Below, one piece after another: positions 50,501 through 61,648 of a stretch of 64,000 bases of DNA. This stretch comes from Argentina anserina (taxonomy: Eukaryota > Streptophyta > Magnoliopsida > Rosales > Rosaceae). The stretch is from the NCBI RefSeq assembly GCF_933775445.1, contig NC_065877.1, positions 35,972,694 through 36,036,693 of the forward strand. Direction: 5' to 3'. Both the position numbers and the translations under genes were made by a program. The stretch's first letter is position 1. Each line of letters begins with the position of its first letter. Under the pieces are notes generated by a model, which saw only the letters and a program-made list of their open reading frames with translations, did not search any database and was not told the origin of the DNA.

Positions 50501-51334
50501 GAATTGTGCTTGTCTACTAGGTCTCATGCTAAAGAGGAAGAATATTGATCCTCCAGCGAGCCTACACCATGCAAACAGGCACATGGGATCCTATACTGAA
50601 CAGGTTTTTTGGATGCTGAAAAACAGCTAACTTTGTCATGCTTCTTAAAGTGTGCATCAATTAGTTCACTTTATAATGTTAAATACTTATTAATTTCCTT
50701 GTGGTGTTTTTTGACAGCCTGATAGCGCTGTAGATTCAGAGAAGATGTGTCTCGTGCAAGCAAATAAAAATCTCCGTTCACTGTAAGTACGAAGTAACTA
50801 TAGTAGTTATCTAGCACATAACTAGTTCTAGCTAGCGTTCAGGTGATTTTGTTCTGGGGTTTGAAGACAACTACCTTATGGCTACTAGAGCTGATTTAGG
50901 TGTTATTACTTAGAGGTCGCCTCATTCGAATGATATTTAGTTTTATGATTTAACCGTAGTGAAATTTGGAAATTCTCACGTTTCTTGTCTATTCCAGGCT
51001 GTCAGAAAAGGAGAAAATGGTGGATGACCTCAATTTGAAGGTATTTCAGGCTATACCTTACATATGATAACTTTATGTCGAACAAGATGTGTTGCATTTG
51101 CAAGTCTTGTCTTCTTTGACATTTGTTGTTGATTTATTGCTAAGCATTTAGCTACATGCTAGATTGCTAATTGGGTTCTTAAGTTCTGTATATATCAGTA
51201 CCAAAATTAATATGAAATTAAAATTACGGCAGGCTCAACAGCTTGGAATGGAACGAGAGAGCTTAATGATAGAATTTACACAGATGCTGCTCGAAGCAAA
51301 ACTGTTGGAGGGGAACAGTGTAGATTTTTTCTAG
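45938..51334 (+). CDS. MORC: MORC-family GHKL ATPase
   Basis: Microrchidia ATPase; plant MORCs act in heterochromatin compaction, gene silencing and immunity (MORC1 = CRT1). Nineteen exons: 45938-46088, 46440-46514, 46604-46638, 46880-46958, 47048-47137, 47221-47287, 47817-47895, 48014-48148, 48283-48381, 48465-48554, 48636-48776, 49029-49121, 49359-49410, 49519-49630, 50140-50402, 50521-50603, 50718-50782, 50998-51040, 51233-51334; 617 residues. GHKL boxes: AELLDNAVDE (N box, Mg/ATP), DDGGGMDPGAIRRCMSFG, GQYGNGFKTSSMRLG. S5-fold part: ILYWRLPTYF, NGFCIYHRNRLI. There is no CW zinc finger, as usual in plants. The C-terminus (SEKEKMVDDLNLKAQQLG) forms a coiled coil. Length fits MORC1/MORC2-type proteins. 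The acceptor before exon 5 (tataaaaag) is weak. Confidence 0.93.
47451..47483. repeat. (TG)n(AG)n microsatellite, MORC intron 6
   Basis: Compound dinucleotide tract between exons 6 and 7. Confidence 0.9.
47529..47561. repeat. (ATT)n microsatellite, MORC intron 6
   Basis: Eleven ATT units, 45 bp after the previous dinucleotide tract. Confidence 0.9.
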
Positions 51335-51670
51335 GCGAAGAAGAAGTCACTTTTACCATTTGTATGGAAACTCATCAGGTCAGCAGATATCACATTAACC
51401 TTACCCTTTTAGAAGGCGGGTAGATCACATAGCATGTCCAATCTATATTGGCGACAGTTTTTGTTCCTGGGGACGTGCTTTTCTATATAGGAGAAACCGA
51501 AATCATGCTTTCGCAAATAGTCTAGTCACTGTTTTAGCTTATTTGCATTTGATATCTACTTTAAATGAAGTAAAAGAATGTGAAATTACAAAAACCAATA
51601 AATTAGTTCAGATTAATATGAGAATGTTCACTTCAGTAGTTGGAAAAATCAATGAATTGTTAAATATACA
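51335..51670. other. Convergent 3' ends of MORC and PPR
   Basis: 336-bp tail-to-tail interval; both 3' UTRs must share it and the transcripts may overlap. No gene. Confidence 0.5.
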
Positions 51671-53872
51671 TTATACTTCGCTGATAACATGATCCTTAAC
51701 CTGCATTTCAAAACGTAAGAGTTCCAAAAGATCAGAAGTCTCAGCCAACTGGCAGTGAGATGCATCTTCTGCATAAAAATAGTGGACTTTATCTTTCACC
51801 TCAACCCAACTACAACCGACTGTCTTCTTCAATCCCCTGTCCCTCATTAATCTCCTAATCTTTCGAACATCAATCCATCTCCCAGCCAAAGCATAGATGT
51901 TTGACAACATTACGTATCCTGCATAATTTCTTTCTGCCAACTCCAAGAGCTTCCGGGCTGTCCTTTCTGCTATCTTCTCATTCCTATATCTGTTACAGCC
52001 ACTCAATAGAGCTGCCCAGGCATTGATTTCAGGCTCAAATGGCATGGACTCTATGATGTCTTCAGCTTCAGAAAGGTGTCCTGATCGAGATAGCATGTCC
52101 ACCACAGAGGTGTAGTGTCTTCCCCTTGGCTTTATACCGTAAACACATTCCATTGAATTGAAGTACTGTAATCCTTCGTCGATTAAGCCAGTGTGAGCAC
52201 AAGCAAAAAGAACTGATGAGAGCATGAGTTCATTAGGAGCAACAATTGAAGTTCTTCTCATTTCCTCAAACAGCAACAAAGATCCTTCAGCAAAACCATT
52301 TTCTGCTAGCGCCTGAATCATCACAGTCCAACTAACTTCATTCTTCTCCGGCATTCTATCAAACACCTTCTTAGAGCTCTCAATATCCCCTGATTTTGCA
52401 TACATGTCAGTGAGGGCAGTACCAACAAAAACATCGTATTGCATACCATGTTTAATTGCTATTCCATGGAGGTTCTTTCCTTTATCTAACGACGCTATGC
52501 TCGCGCAGCCACACAGCACACTCGAGAAGGTAGATCGATTAGGGGTTTCTCCACACATAAGCATCTCATTAAACACTTTAAATACATTATCGAATTCCTT
52601 GTTTTCTAAGTAACCTCCAACCATAGTGTTCCAAGATACAGTATTCGGAACAGGTATCCTATCAAATAACAATTTAGCTTCTTCCATTTGTCCATTCAGA
52701 CAATACCCCCCAACCATAGAATTCCACGAAACCACATTCTTCTGTGAAAGCAAGTCAAACGCTAAGCGCCCATCCTCAGTTTTCCCACACTTGCAGTACA
52801 AGTCTATAAGCGAGCTACTGATAAACACATGTTTCTCGAGTCCAAATTTCAGAACATGTGCATGGATGCTCATTCCCAATAGCAAACCCTTGAGGCTAGC
52901 CAATGCACTCAGAATGCTAGCCAAGCAAGACACATTTGGAACCAAACGATTCTCAATCATCAGACCAAACAGCTCCACTGCCTCTTTAGGATAGCCGCTC
53001 TGACTGTACCTGGCGATCATTACACTCCAAGAAATCTCATTTCTTTCCGGCATCTCATCAAAGATGCGGCGCGCTTCTCTCAATTCTCCGGTCCCAACAT
53101 ACATGTCGAGAATCGCAGTCCACGACACAACATCTCTCTTCCCCATCTGATCAAACACCCTCCTAGCCAAACCCATTTCACCCATCCTCACAAACAAAGT
53201 AATCAACGAGTTCAAAACTGACACATTTCGCTCAAATCCAACCTTAACGATCAGCCCCATAACACTCATCCCTAAACCAAACTCAACAAAGTCTACACAA
53301 CCCCTCACAACCGAACTAAACGTGACATCATTCGGCCTCACTCCAGACTCAAACATCGTCCGGAAAAGCTTCAAGGCTTCGAAGCTCCTTCCATTCTGCA
53401 CCAACCCACTAATCCCCGCCGTCCAACTGATCACATTACGAAATGGGTTCCTCTCAAAGTACCACATTGCCTCCTCCACCTTGCCACACTTCATGAGCCC
53501 CGAGATTAACGCGGTCCACGAGACGTCATTTCTCTCGGGCATTCCGTCGAACAAGCGACGTGCCTCGTCGACATTTCCGGTCTTGATGTGATCATTGATC
53601 AAACAGTTATGGACAACAACAGGATCGAAACCTTTGAACTCCTCCACTATCTGAGTAGCTTCTTTTGGTTTCCGTGAATCCAGGTACATGATGAGTAGCC
53701 TAACGGCTATGTGTCTCTCGGATGAGAGACCAGTCTTGACGAAATGGCCATGCAGGACTACTCCGTCGTTGATGGAGTTATGAGTTTTGAAGAAGGAGAC
53801 GCATTTTCGTACGTAAGTTCCGAGATTGGTTGTTGGGTTAGTGGTGAGGAGGGTTTTGATGGCGGCTTTCAT
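51671..53872 (-). CDS. Pentatricopeptide repeat protein, PLS class with E-type C-terminus
   Basis: Intronless 733-codon gene, typical of plant PLS-class PPR proteins, which bind organellar transcripts and usually serve C-to-U editing. About 16 PPR units are visible, with repeated phrases such as VVSWTALI, NEVSWTVMIQ, LFDGMPERN, VFDRMPEKN and NSLITLFVRMG. P, L and S motifs alternate. The C-terminus has the E1/E2 block (SGCNRYRNEKIAERTARKLL, MLSNIYALAGRW, GLKKTVGCSWVEV) and ends about 40 residues later without a DYW deaminase domain, so it is E/E+ class and would need a DYW partner. The Lys/Thr-rich N-terminus is compatible with mitochondrial targeting. ATG at 53872 is the first in frame. Target transcript cannot be told by eye. 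Confidence 0.94.
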   Translation of the reverse strand: MKAAIKTLLTTNPTTNLGTYVRKCVSFFKTHNSINDGVVLHGHFVKTGLSSERHIAVRLLIMYLDSRKPKEATQIVEEFKGFDPVVVHNCLINDHIKTGNVDEARRLFDGMPERNDVSWTALISGLMKCGKVEEAMWYFERNPFRNVISWTAGISGLVQNGRSFEALKLFRTMFESGVRPNDVTFSSVVRGCVDFVEFGLGMSVMGLIVKVGFERNVSVLNSLITLFVRMGEMGLARRVFDQMGKRDVVSWTAILDMYVGTGELREARRIFDEMPERNEISWSVMIARYSQSGYPKEAVELFGLMIENRLVPNVSCLASILSALASLKGLLLGMSIHAHVLKFGLEKHVFISSSLIDLYCKCGKTEDGRLAFDLLSQKNVVSWNSMVGGYCLNGQMEEAKLLFDRIPVPNTVSWNTMVGGYLENKEFDNVFKVFNEMLMCGETPNRSTFSSVLCGCASIASLDKGKNLHGIAIKHGMQYDVFVGTALTDMYAKSGDIESSKKVFDRMPEKNEVSWTVMIQALAENGFAEGSLLLFEEMRRTSIVAPNELMLSSVLFACAHTGLIDEGLQYFNSMECVYGIKPRGRHYTSVVDMLSRSGHLSEAEDIIESMPFEPEINAWAALLSGCNRYRNEKIAERTARKLLELAERNYAGYVMLSNIYALAGRWIDVRKIRRLMRDRGLKKTVGCSWVEVKDKVHYFYAEDASHCQLAETSDLLELLRFEMQVKDHVISEV

Positions 53873-54842
53873 GGTGGTGCTAGGTAGTTAAGTTAGTTGG
53901 AGACACGGGTACGTGAGAAGAAGACGACCATTATGGGAGAAATTTGGCCTAGGTTATTAAGGGCTTGACGGGTTTTGATTGGTTAAGAAGCCCTAAAGTG
54001 CAGTTTACCCTTGTTCCTTATTTTCTACGTGGGATGTTGTATCATACGACATAATTGGACGGTGGATAGAGGGGAATATATTGATGCGCGTCGGATGGTG
54101 GTGTGAATGTGTGATGGATGTTATTGTTGTATGACAGCAGCAGCGCATCATATAATTTTTCCATTATTTTGAGGGTATATATCATTTTTGTTCTTCATTT
54201 TCTTTCTTTGTTAGTTTATTTGACTCGAATTAAGTGTACATATAGAGAATCTTACATTCTCATCAACCTACAATTTCTTCTTTCCTACACATGTAATTCT
54301 TACTTTGGTGGTCCAATATTATTGAATCAAATATTTTGGCACCAAGAACATGACGGGATGAAAAGATATCATAACCAATACCATGATTCCAAACTCAATG
54401 ATTTTAATTTAGGGCGATGTTGTCTTCTAGACAAAGTTTATCGTACCGCTTGTCACTAAGCAAACTTTGATTTAATGCAAACTTGACATGATCGAATAAA
54501 AACATACCAAATTTCTCCAAAATCATGTTGTTTTTCAGACTGGTTGATTATATCCACATATATGAGTGATGTATCATGTCCCTCTTCATCACCATTATCG
54601 TCCCCCGTCGACGTCAATATCATCGATCTCATCATCTTATTCCAGAGTACCTTGTTTGTATTACTCGAAAGTAGACAAGTTTTACCAACCCAGAAAGTTA
54701 CTCCGGCTCTATGCTTAAGAAGAACTTCTCCCATGTGTATATGGCGTGCTATACTTACAATCAAAGGATTCCTAGCTAGTTATACGCTTCTCTCGTATGA
54801 ATACGCGCGTGTGCAACTTTAAGTCATGTAATTTAACTGATC
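53873..54842. other. PPR upstream region
   Basis: PPR promoter and 5' UTR next to the ATG, then AT-rich spacer. Short open frames on both strands at 54118-54822 have no recognisable product. Confidence 0.35.
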
Positions 54843-55059
54843 GAATAGAAGTACGTATAGAACAATGGTTTACGAGGACCGCCCTAATGTCTTGTTGTCT
54901 GCTTTATTGCTTTAGTTTGGTAGTTGTGTTGTTTGTTGTAGTCTTGTGTTTCTTTCTTCTTGTTTGTGTTCTCTGTGTTGTTCTTCTTTTTTTGGGCTTT
55001 GCCCCGGTTTATTGAAGTTTCACTTTGACAAAAAGAATAGAAGTACGTATAGAACAATG
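54843..55059 (+). mobile_element. 5'-truncated non-LTR retroposon fragment with 25-bp target-site duplication
   Basis: A perfect 25-bp direct repeat (GAATAGAAGTACGTATAGAA...) occupies 54843-54867 and 55035-55059. Between them lie 167 bp ending in CACTTTGACAAAAA, a short A tail. The insert is T/G/C-rich with GGGCTTTGCCCCGGTTTATTGAAG near its 3' end, as in plant LINE 3' UTRs. Long perfect duplication, A-tail at the + strand end and no internal structure at the other end together indicate target-primed reverse transcription of a severely 5'-truncated LINE. The perfect duplication means the insertion is young. Confidence 0.85.
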
Positions 55060-56637
55060 ATCGATAAAATTTATAATTTGAAACTTTAATCAACCTTTAT
55101 CATCATAACCAAACCAATCAGCCAACGAATTAATTGTATTTGTACTGCATCCACAATAGCGATAACCATGAACTGACATGTTTCAGAAACTGGTGATAGA
55201 GAACTGACCACGACAAAGTTTGAAGTGTTTGTTTTTGTGCCTCAAAACCTTCCAGGCCCCAGCTGCCAGCTGAAACCTGGATTCGTCGTAGTATCGAACT
55301 TGATCAGTATCACAAATCCATGTAAAAGGCACTTGTTCACAAGTGCGCTAAAGAAACCATCCCCAGCTGAAACCTATAGACATCGATCCATGTTGATCAC
55401 AAATTCACAATAGTAGACTTGAGAACAAAAGAATGAGGATGATGATGAGCTAAGCCTAGATAGAGTTAAACTAAGCTTTGAGATTCTAGAACTCAGCAAG
55501 AGCTACCTACCTAGCTGGGTGGGTAACCGTCGTTTTGGCAAGTAAAAAGACATTGCAAGGCAAGAAGTGTCGCCATGCAACCATTGCAACGTACAATTTG
55601 ACATCACCAACACAAACGTCTAATTTTTATTAATTGAGATTTGCAAACGTCTATCCCTTTTGTCCCTTTGCTCATAATACCCGCCCATCGACAACGAAAG
55701 GCTTGAAAGATAACTAACATCTGATATAAGAGGCTGAACTGGTGTAGGGAGCATTTACTAATTTGGTAGTACTTGCTATCGCTTAAAGAAATACCATCTT
55801 AACATTCTTAGCGAAAGGAGATGCCAAAAACCAAAACTAGCACCCAATATATGCCAAATCTTCCTTTGCAGCTAAACGAAGTTGGTCTGTAATTGTGCAC
55901 AGCTGCCTGGATATAGAAACCTCGAAACAACTCACACAAGGCTAGCTTGAGCAATAACAACAAAGCAACGTATGTAAATATATAACCCTCTTGGCAACAG
56001 TATAAATTTATACACATCATGCAACTAATATCGATCTTCAGAATCAGCAATAACCAATAATTAGAAAAGAACAACGAAACTTGGGAAGTCCGTAACATAT
56101 CAGCTTACAAGTACATGTGAAGCTCCGTAGGAGGGGAAAGCATACCAAGTAAAATAGTAAATAAGTCAATTGAAATAATTGGATTCGTCATATTTTTGTC
56201 GACTGATGCATTCCCTAGCCTTCTTTGAATTATGAGTACTACGAATTGCGTTTTTTGGATTATCTTCCGACAGATTTGCCATCCAATAGAATCACGACTA
56301 GCTTGGAAGAAATATATCACACTAATAGAAACTTTTCCCACTACACCATTTGCGTGTCACATAATGCTGCGTTATTATATATCCAATATATATAGTTTCT
56401 TTTCCAGTTTATTAGAGAAATTAAAATCTGTTTTACCAGTGACATATATATTCGATCACTATCAAACACGCCTCTAACTAAACCTTTCGCTATGCATAGC
56501 ACTGTAGCAGAATGATATAGCATATGGGTCAGACGAAAGAGTGGAAGATATTCCCTCCCAGAAATCCTCTGAGCATTTTTGAACCTTTTACCGACAGAAC
56601 TCAAATGTCGACACTGCAACCACCCACTTATGTGCCC
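55060..56637. other. Upstream region of the nitrate transporter
   Basis: 1.6 kb without a supported gene. The word CCAGCTG.AAACC occurs at 55258, 55270 and 55362. The last few hundred bases hold the NRT2 promoter. Open frames seen at 56341-56808 (-) are antisense noise. Confidence 0.4.
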
Positions 56638-56646
56638 TATAAAAAT
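56638..56646 (+). promoter_or_regulatory. TATA box of the nitrate transporter
   Basis: TATAAAAAT 114-122 bp upstream of the ATG at 56760; good spacing for a leader of about 85 nt. Confidence 0.6.
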
Positions 56647-56759
56647 CAACACCAGCGCGGCTTTGAATTTTGCTTCTACGCTTATTCTCTTTGCTTCAAT
56701 TCCTTCTCCAATAATAGTACCACAATTGCATCGAAATTGAACAATTAAGCACCACAACC

Positions 56760-58832
56760 ATGGAAGATGATCACCACCATGAACAAGTCCCTCTGAAACA
56801 AGCTGCACCTCATCTCTTTGCTTTACCAGTTGATGAAGATGGAAAAGCCACAGAATTCAGACCATTCTCAATGGCATCACCACACATGCGAGCCTTCCAC
56901 CTCGCATGGTTCTCCTTATTCGCCTGCTTCTTCTCCACCTTCTCCATCCCTCCACTCATCGCCGTCATCCGCAGCGACCTCCACCTCACCGAAACAGACA
57001 CCTCACGCGCCGCCATCGCCGCCTTCGTCGGCTCCATCTTCTCCCGCATTGCCATGGGTCCTGTCTGCGACCACCTTGGCCCACGCGTCGCCTCTGCCTC
57101 CCTCTCTCTCCTCACCGCCCCCATTATCCTGGCCACCGGCTTTGTCTCCTCCCCAAACGCCTTCATCGCCGTCCGCTTCCTCGTCGGCTTCTCCCTTGCC
57201 AACTTCGTCGCCAACCAGTTCTGGATGAGCTGCATGTTCTCTGGCTGCGTCGTCGGCCTCGCTAACGGCGTCTCCGCAGGCTGGGCCAACATGGGCTCCG
57301 GCGCCACCCAGCTCGTCATGCCACTCATCTACTCCTTCATCATGTCAGCATTCAACTTGCCATCCTCCACTGCCTGGCGGCTGGCTTTCATAGTCCCAGC
57401 CGTGCTCCAAGCCAGCACGGCGATACTAGTCCTGACCTACGGCCAAGACCTACCTTATGGGAGCTACAAATGCCGTAGTTCCCAGAAGGTCTCGAAAGAC
57501 AGCTTTCTCGAGGTGTTCTTCCACGGGATTAGAAACTACAGAGGTTGGATTTTGGCCTTGATCTACGGGTTTTGCTTCGGTGTGGAGCTGACCACTGACA
57601 ACATCATTGCTCAGTACTTCTACGACCGGTTCGGTGTGAACATTCAGGTGGCCGGAACTATAGCTTCCAGCTTCGGACTGGCTAACTTCTTTTCGAGGCC
57701 AAGCGGGGGCTTGATTTCCGACTTGTTGGGGAGGAGATTCGGGATGAGAGGAAGGCTGTGGGGGTTGTGGGTGACGCAGACGGTGGCGGGTTTGCTGTGC
57801 TTGTTACTCGGCCGAGTGGACTCGCTCTGGGGCTCCATACTTGTCATGTGTGTGTTCTCTCTCTTTGTTCAGGCTGCCGCGGGTCTCACGTTTGGTGTGG
57901 TTCCATTTGTCTCCAAAAGGTAAACGAGTTTTATTACGTTCATGTCAAGGAGACCGATGATGACTCATTGGTCTTCGTTGGCTGTGCGGGTCTTACTTTC
58001 TGTTTGATTCTTCATGATCGATGATGATGACGATGATGGTGCTAATTAACTGCTAGTGCTAATTAAGCGAGGAGCTGTGGTGTTTGGTCATGAGGTTCAT
58101 GACTCACCAAAGCCTCTCCTTTTTGTTTCTGGCTTTCAATACAAGCACATTACTCAGTTTGTTTGTATTCAAATAATTCAATTGTTACAACTGTCGTCAA
58201 GTCCTAATCAGGATAAACTTTGCATGCAAGCTAAGCTAGTAGTGTACAAATGCATTTTGTGTTCTCTGCTTTATACTTACTAATCAAACATATATACATC
58301 ACCATATTGTATTGCATGAGATATGTCGTATTAGATTAGCAACATTTCATAGTCGGATTGGTTCATCGAGTTTAACGATTCAAATATGTCCACGACTAAA
58401 AGAAGTTTTATCTCTTGGCAAATAGCTTACATCACATATATAGCTTGACTAATTGCCTGATTTATACTCTAATTTCTAGATTATGGAAGACATAAAACAT
58501 CTTCTGCGTGCATGCAGCACTGCAGCATGACGTACATATATAATATATATGAAATAACATATGTGTGATGTGTTTTCAGGTCACTAGGAGTGATTTCAGG
58601 GATAACAGGCGGAGGAGGAACTATGGGGGCGGTCATAACCCAGCTCTTATTGTTTTCAGGCTCTAAATACTCGAAGCAAACAAGCATTTCTCTCATGGGA
58701 ATTATGATGATTGTATGTACTCTCCCACTTTCACTCATCTATTTCCCTGAATGGGGTGGAATGCTTTGCGGCCCTGCCCATAATTGTGATCTTGATAAAG
58801 AAGCTGCCGACCAGTATCGCTTGATCGAATAG
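56760..58832 (+). CDS. NRT2.7: High-affinity nitrate transporter, NRT2.7 type
   Basis: Nitrate/proton symporter of the NNP branch of the major facilitator superfamily. Two exons: 56760-57919 and 58580-58832; 470 residues, about the length of AtNRT2.7 and shorter than NRT2.1-type proteins (about 530), mainly by a shorter C-terminal tail. Twelve membrane helices are visible. The nitrate signature GWANMGSG lies near residue 173 and the MFS loop (GPVCDHLGPR) between helices 2 and 3; the second-half equivalent is GLISDLLGRRFGMRGRLW, then GVISGITGGGGTMGA in exon 2. Arabidopsis NRT2.7 is a tonoplast protein that loads nitrate into seeds; the same role here is inferred. Gene order next to PNPase and ICDH agrees with the At5g14570 orthologue. 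Exon 1 is very GC-rich with C-ending codons, unlike most neighbours. Confidence 0.94.
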
Positions 58833-58891
58833 ATCGAATTATAACAAACAACCAGTATCGCTTGATCGAATAGATCAAATTATTACAAACA
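58810..58891. repeat. 41-bp tandem duplication across the NRT2.7 stop codon
   Basis: A 41-bp unit starting ACCAGTATCGCTTGATCGAA at 58810 recurs at 58851 with two differences. Copy 1 codes for the last residues (QYRLIE) and the stop; copy 2 is in the 3' UTR. Confidence 0.95.
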
Positions 58892-59202
58892 AGATTACAA
58901 GAACCACCCAGAACGATCAGTTCCATGGAGCAATTAGGAAGCTGAATCACTTATGTAAATCTAGAGATTAATATTTTGATAGTGTTTTATATACATGCAG
59001 ATCAACAGTTAAAAGAGGGTCTGAGGAGGTAGTAGCCTTTCTTTAAAGTAACGAATGGCGTTTGAATCGCTTACACTCGTACCATGAGACGCTTCCTTAC
59101 CTCTTACTAAGCTGTAAATCACTAAATCCTGTAATAACTACTGCCTTAATTAAGTTCCATGTAGGGGCATAATTTATGGGTCGTTCTCGAAGAGATGACA
59201 AA

Positions 59203-59277
59203 TGGAGGCGGTGAAAACCCAGCTCTTATTGTTTTCAGGCTCTAAATACTCGAAGCAAACAAGCATTTCTCTCATGG
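59203..59277 (+). pseudogene. Duplicated fragment of NRT2.7 exon 2
   Basis: 75 bp nearly identical to 58625-58699 in exon 2 (from GGGGGCGGT through CTCTCATGG; 4-5 differences, all in the first 15 bp). It codes for part of GAVITQLLLFSGSKYSKQTS but has no start or continuation. Distance from the source is 578 bp, same orientation, so a local DNA duplication. Confidence 0.92.
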
Positions 59278-59584
59278 CAGAGCCGTAAGCATTTCGCCCC
59301 ACCACTACCACTACTGCCCTAACAATACACAGCAATCTACAGTCCTAACTCCTAAGCTAAATCTAATCAAGCACACGTACATTTTCATGAACTTTTTGCG
59401 GCATCTTTCTGACAAGATTTCTGGAATTTCGTTGTGCAAAATTTTAGAGAAGATGTTGAAGATCAATTTAGAATCAAGAACCGTCCAGAAAGGTGGAGGG
59501 ATGAAGGAGATATGAAGCCTCAAAGATGGACGGAAAATAAGAAAAGCTGGAAATTTAGACCAAGTACATCGTCGAGGCTGTTTA
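59278..59584. other. Spacer
   Basis: Region between the NRT2.7 fragment and the repeat block. Short open frames without recognisable product. Confidence 0.3.
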
Positions 59585-59680
59585 TGTCACAACCCCGAAA
59601 TTCGAATGATAAAAATTCGAATTCGAAGTCATGAAAACTCTAAAACAATCTCAAATTTATTGAAATCATCTTATAATAAC
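59585..59680 (+). mobile_element. LTR-like terminus, copy A (fragment)
   Basis: Starts TGTCACAACCCCGAAATTCG and aligns over about 90 bp with the sequence starting at 61649 (TGTAACGACCCTAAAATTTC), sharing AAACAATCTCAA and TGAAATCAT. TGT(A/C)AC.ACCC is a common start of plant Ty3-type LTRs. The similarity ends where the GGTTCG-rich element begins, so the fragment appears cut by a later insertion. Confidence 0.6.
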
Positions 59681-59850
59681 TAGGGTTGTTAATCAGTTCC
59701 GGTTCCTAAAGGAACCGTTGGAACCGAACCAATTAACAACAGTTCAGTTCGGTTTGTTGGGAGAAAATGATGTTATATAGTAGAACCGAACCGTTTGAAA
59801 ACAGTTCGGTTCGATTCGATTCGGTTCGGTTCGGTTCTAAAGTCTAAAAT
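59681..59850. mobile_element. hAT-like terminal region rich in GGTTCG/CCGAAC repeats
   Basis: Begins TAGGGTTGTTAATC, a typical hAT-like end, then carries many GGTTCG or CGAACC words in both orientations (59700-59840), including the simple stretch TCGGTTCGGTTCGGTTC. The opposite end was not located, so the extent and duplication are unknown. Confidence 0.5.
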
Positions 59851-61080
59851 GCATAGGAATCGTTGGATTTTAAGTATAACAAATACTAACCGTTAGATCT
59901 TAATCTTAGACCCACTTTCCCTTCAGTTACCCTAATCGAGTAGTCGCAGGATTGCAAACTCTCACTCTCTGAGCCTCTAAGCCCTCTCTTCATTCCCAAA
60001 TTCTTCGCCAAGTTTCTCAGCCCTCCGCCTCCGCCTCCCTCATTCCCTCCCTCTCCTCAACCTCGATCTCCCTTTCCTCTGACCGCGGCATCTACTTCCA
60101 CCATCGTTGTGCCAATCCAATCGAGCACCATCGCCTCCACCTCCACCTCCACCTCGTAGTCTAGACCTTCGATTCTGACCACCACCGACACTTCCCAGTA
60201 AGCACCGTGGCGTCCAATCTGATTCCAAAATCTTAGCCGCAGTGGCTCGCATTGACAGGGTTTGTGATTTTAGGATTTTCTGCTTGTTTAGAAACGAAGA
60301 ATCGTTTCTTTTCCTATGTCAGATTTTTGTGTCTTCTGATTAAAGTTTCTTGTCATAGATTTCCTGTGTTGGTGGCTTTGGCTCCAATTCTTACGTGTAT
60401 AAGATCAATGGGACCATAAACATCAATGCAATTAAATCAGCTTATGAGCATGGTATAGACTCATATTCGATTGCTTTGTCTATTTGGAGACATCTTTGGT
60501 ATTGTAGTTACATTATTGTTTGTTGGATATATGTTAGGTCTGAAGGATAAAGATGTTCTAAGTTGTGATTAGTTACTTATAAAAAGAGAAAGCATTTAGA
60601 TTAGTTACTTATAAAAAGAGACAACATTTGGAAGTTGAATATGAAATCATGTAGTTACTGCATATATTTGAATTTTCATTACTGGCTTAGTATTCAATAA
60701 TATTATGGGCAATGGGCACTGGCTGTTTGAGTTACTTTTCTAGGATTAGTTGATAGAACATGTTGGGCGTATTTTAGATCTTCATTATAAGGTACTGGCC
60801 TTTTTGAATGTACTAGGGAATAGCTAGGAAATTGGATCTAGAAGAGATATTTAGGATGAAAGAGGCATAGGTCATAGAGATGTTAACTTCTCATAGTTTT
60901 TCTTGGAAGTGATTGAAATTAGTATGATTTGTAGTTATAACTCATAAGTTCACTGCTATCCTTGCATCCAACACTAATCTCTCTAAGCAATTTTTGTTTA
61001 TTAGACTGATATTCATGTCCCTGATGATCATTCCCTAGGATAAGTTTGGGAGTTCTAAGTATATGACTTAAGAAATCAAT
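59851..61080. other. Repeat-derived region without intact gene
   Basis: 59940-60260 is C/T-rich with (CCTCCA)n-like runs and looks like a leader or first exon of a lost coding region; a frame on either strand gives only low-complexity protein. A short tandem repeat (GATTAGTTACTTATAAAAAG) is present at about 60567 and 60600. Otherwise AT-rich. Confidence 0.35.
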
Positions 61081-61648
61081 GTTTTGGCTTTGCTTGGGTG
61101 TAATAATTCGAAAAATTCATATCTAATTTCCAATGAGTTTACGGATATTATTAAGTTGGTCATTGTCCAATTTTATTAGCCGATAATGAAAACAAAAGGG
61201 TTCGAAATATTAATTGTTTAGAAACGTTCAATTTGACGAGTCTAAGAGTTGACTTTTGACTCATTGGGATTCTTAGGAAACTTCTTACATGAAAGTCGTA
61301 GAGCTCGTCGATACGAATTAGTGGACACGTGGCACACCTAAATCGGAGTCCAAATGAAGAAGTTACGAATCAAAAGATATTTGGAAAATTTTGGAAAATA
61401 GTATAAATAGGGGAATTAAAGAGAAAAATGAGAGAAAAATCAGAAATTCGGATCGGTACTGTTCACGGGTACTGTTCACCCCCGAAAAATATCCAGAAAT
61501 TTTTCTCCCGAGCAGCCGACTTTGGCCCGCCGGATCTCCGCCGTCCGGCCACCATAGAGCAGCGCACCAGTCACGTTTGAAAGGTTGCTGCATCCCCTGT
61601 CGATTGGTGGTAGCATCACCCACCATCTCGCCGCCGTTTAGGAGCGGT
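61081..61648 (+). mobile_element. LTR-like segment with TATA box
   Basis: Contains a TATAAATAGGGG promoter motif at 61402, then ATGAGAGAAAAATCAGAAAT and a double TACTGTTCAC motif at 61458-61480, then a C/G-rich part. The TACTGTTCA words recur at 63200-63270 in the same orientation, linking both parts to one element family. The segment directly abuts an LTR-like start at 61649. No PBS or polyprotein found. Confidence 0.5.
61402..61409 (+). promoter_or_regulatory. TATA box inside the LTR-like segment
   Basis: TATAAATA followed by GGGG and a purine-rich leader; the layout resembles a retrotransposon LTR promoter. Confidence 0.5.

Noticed and set aside
56810..57328. 172-residue open frame antisense to the nitrate transporter
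   Set aside because: It is a mirror of the GC-rich first exon; its low-complexity Arg/Glu/Ala composition matches no family.
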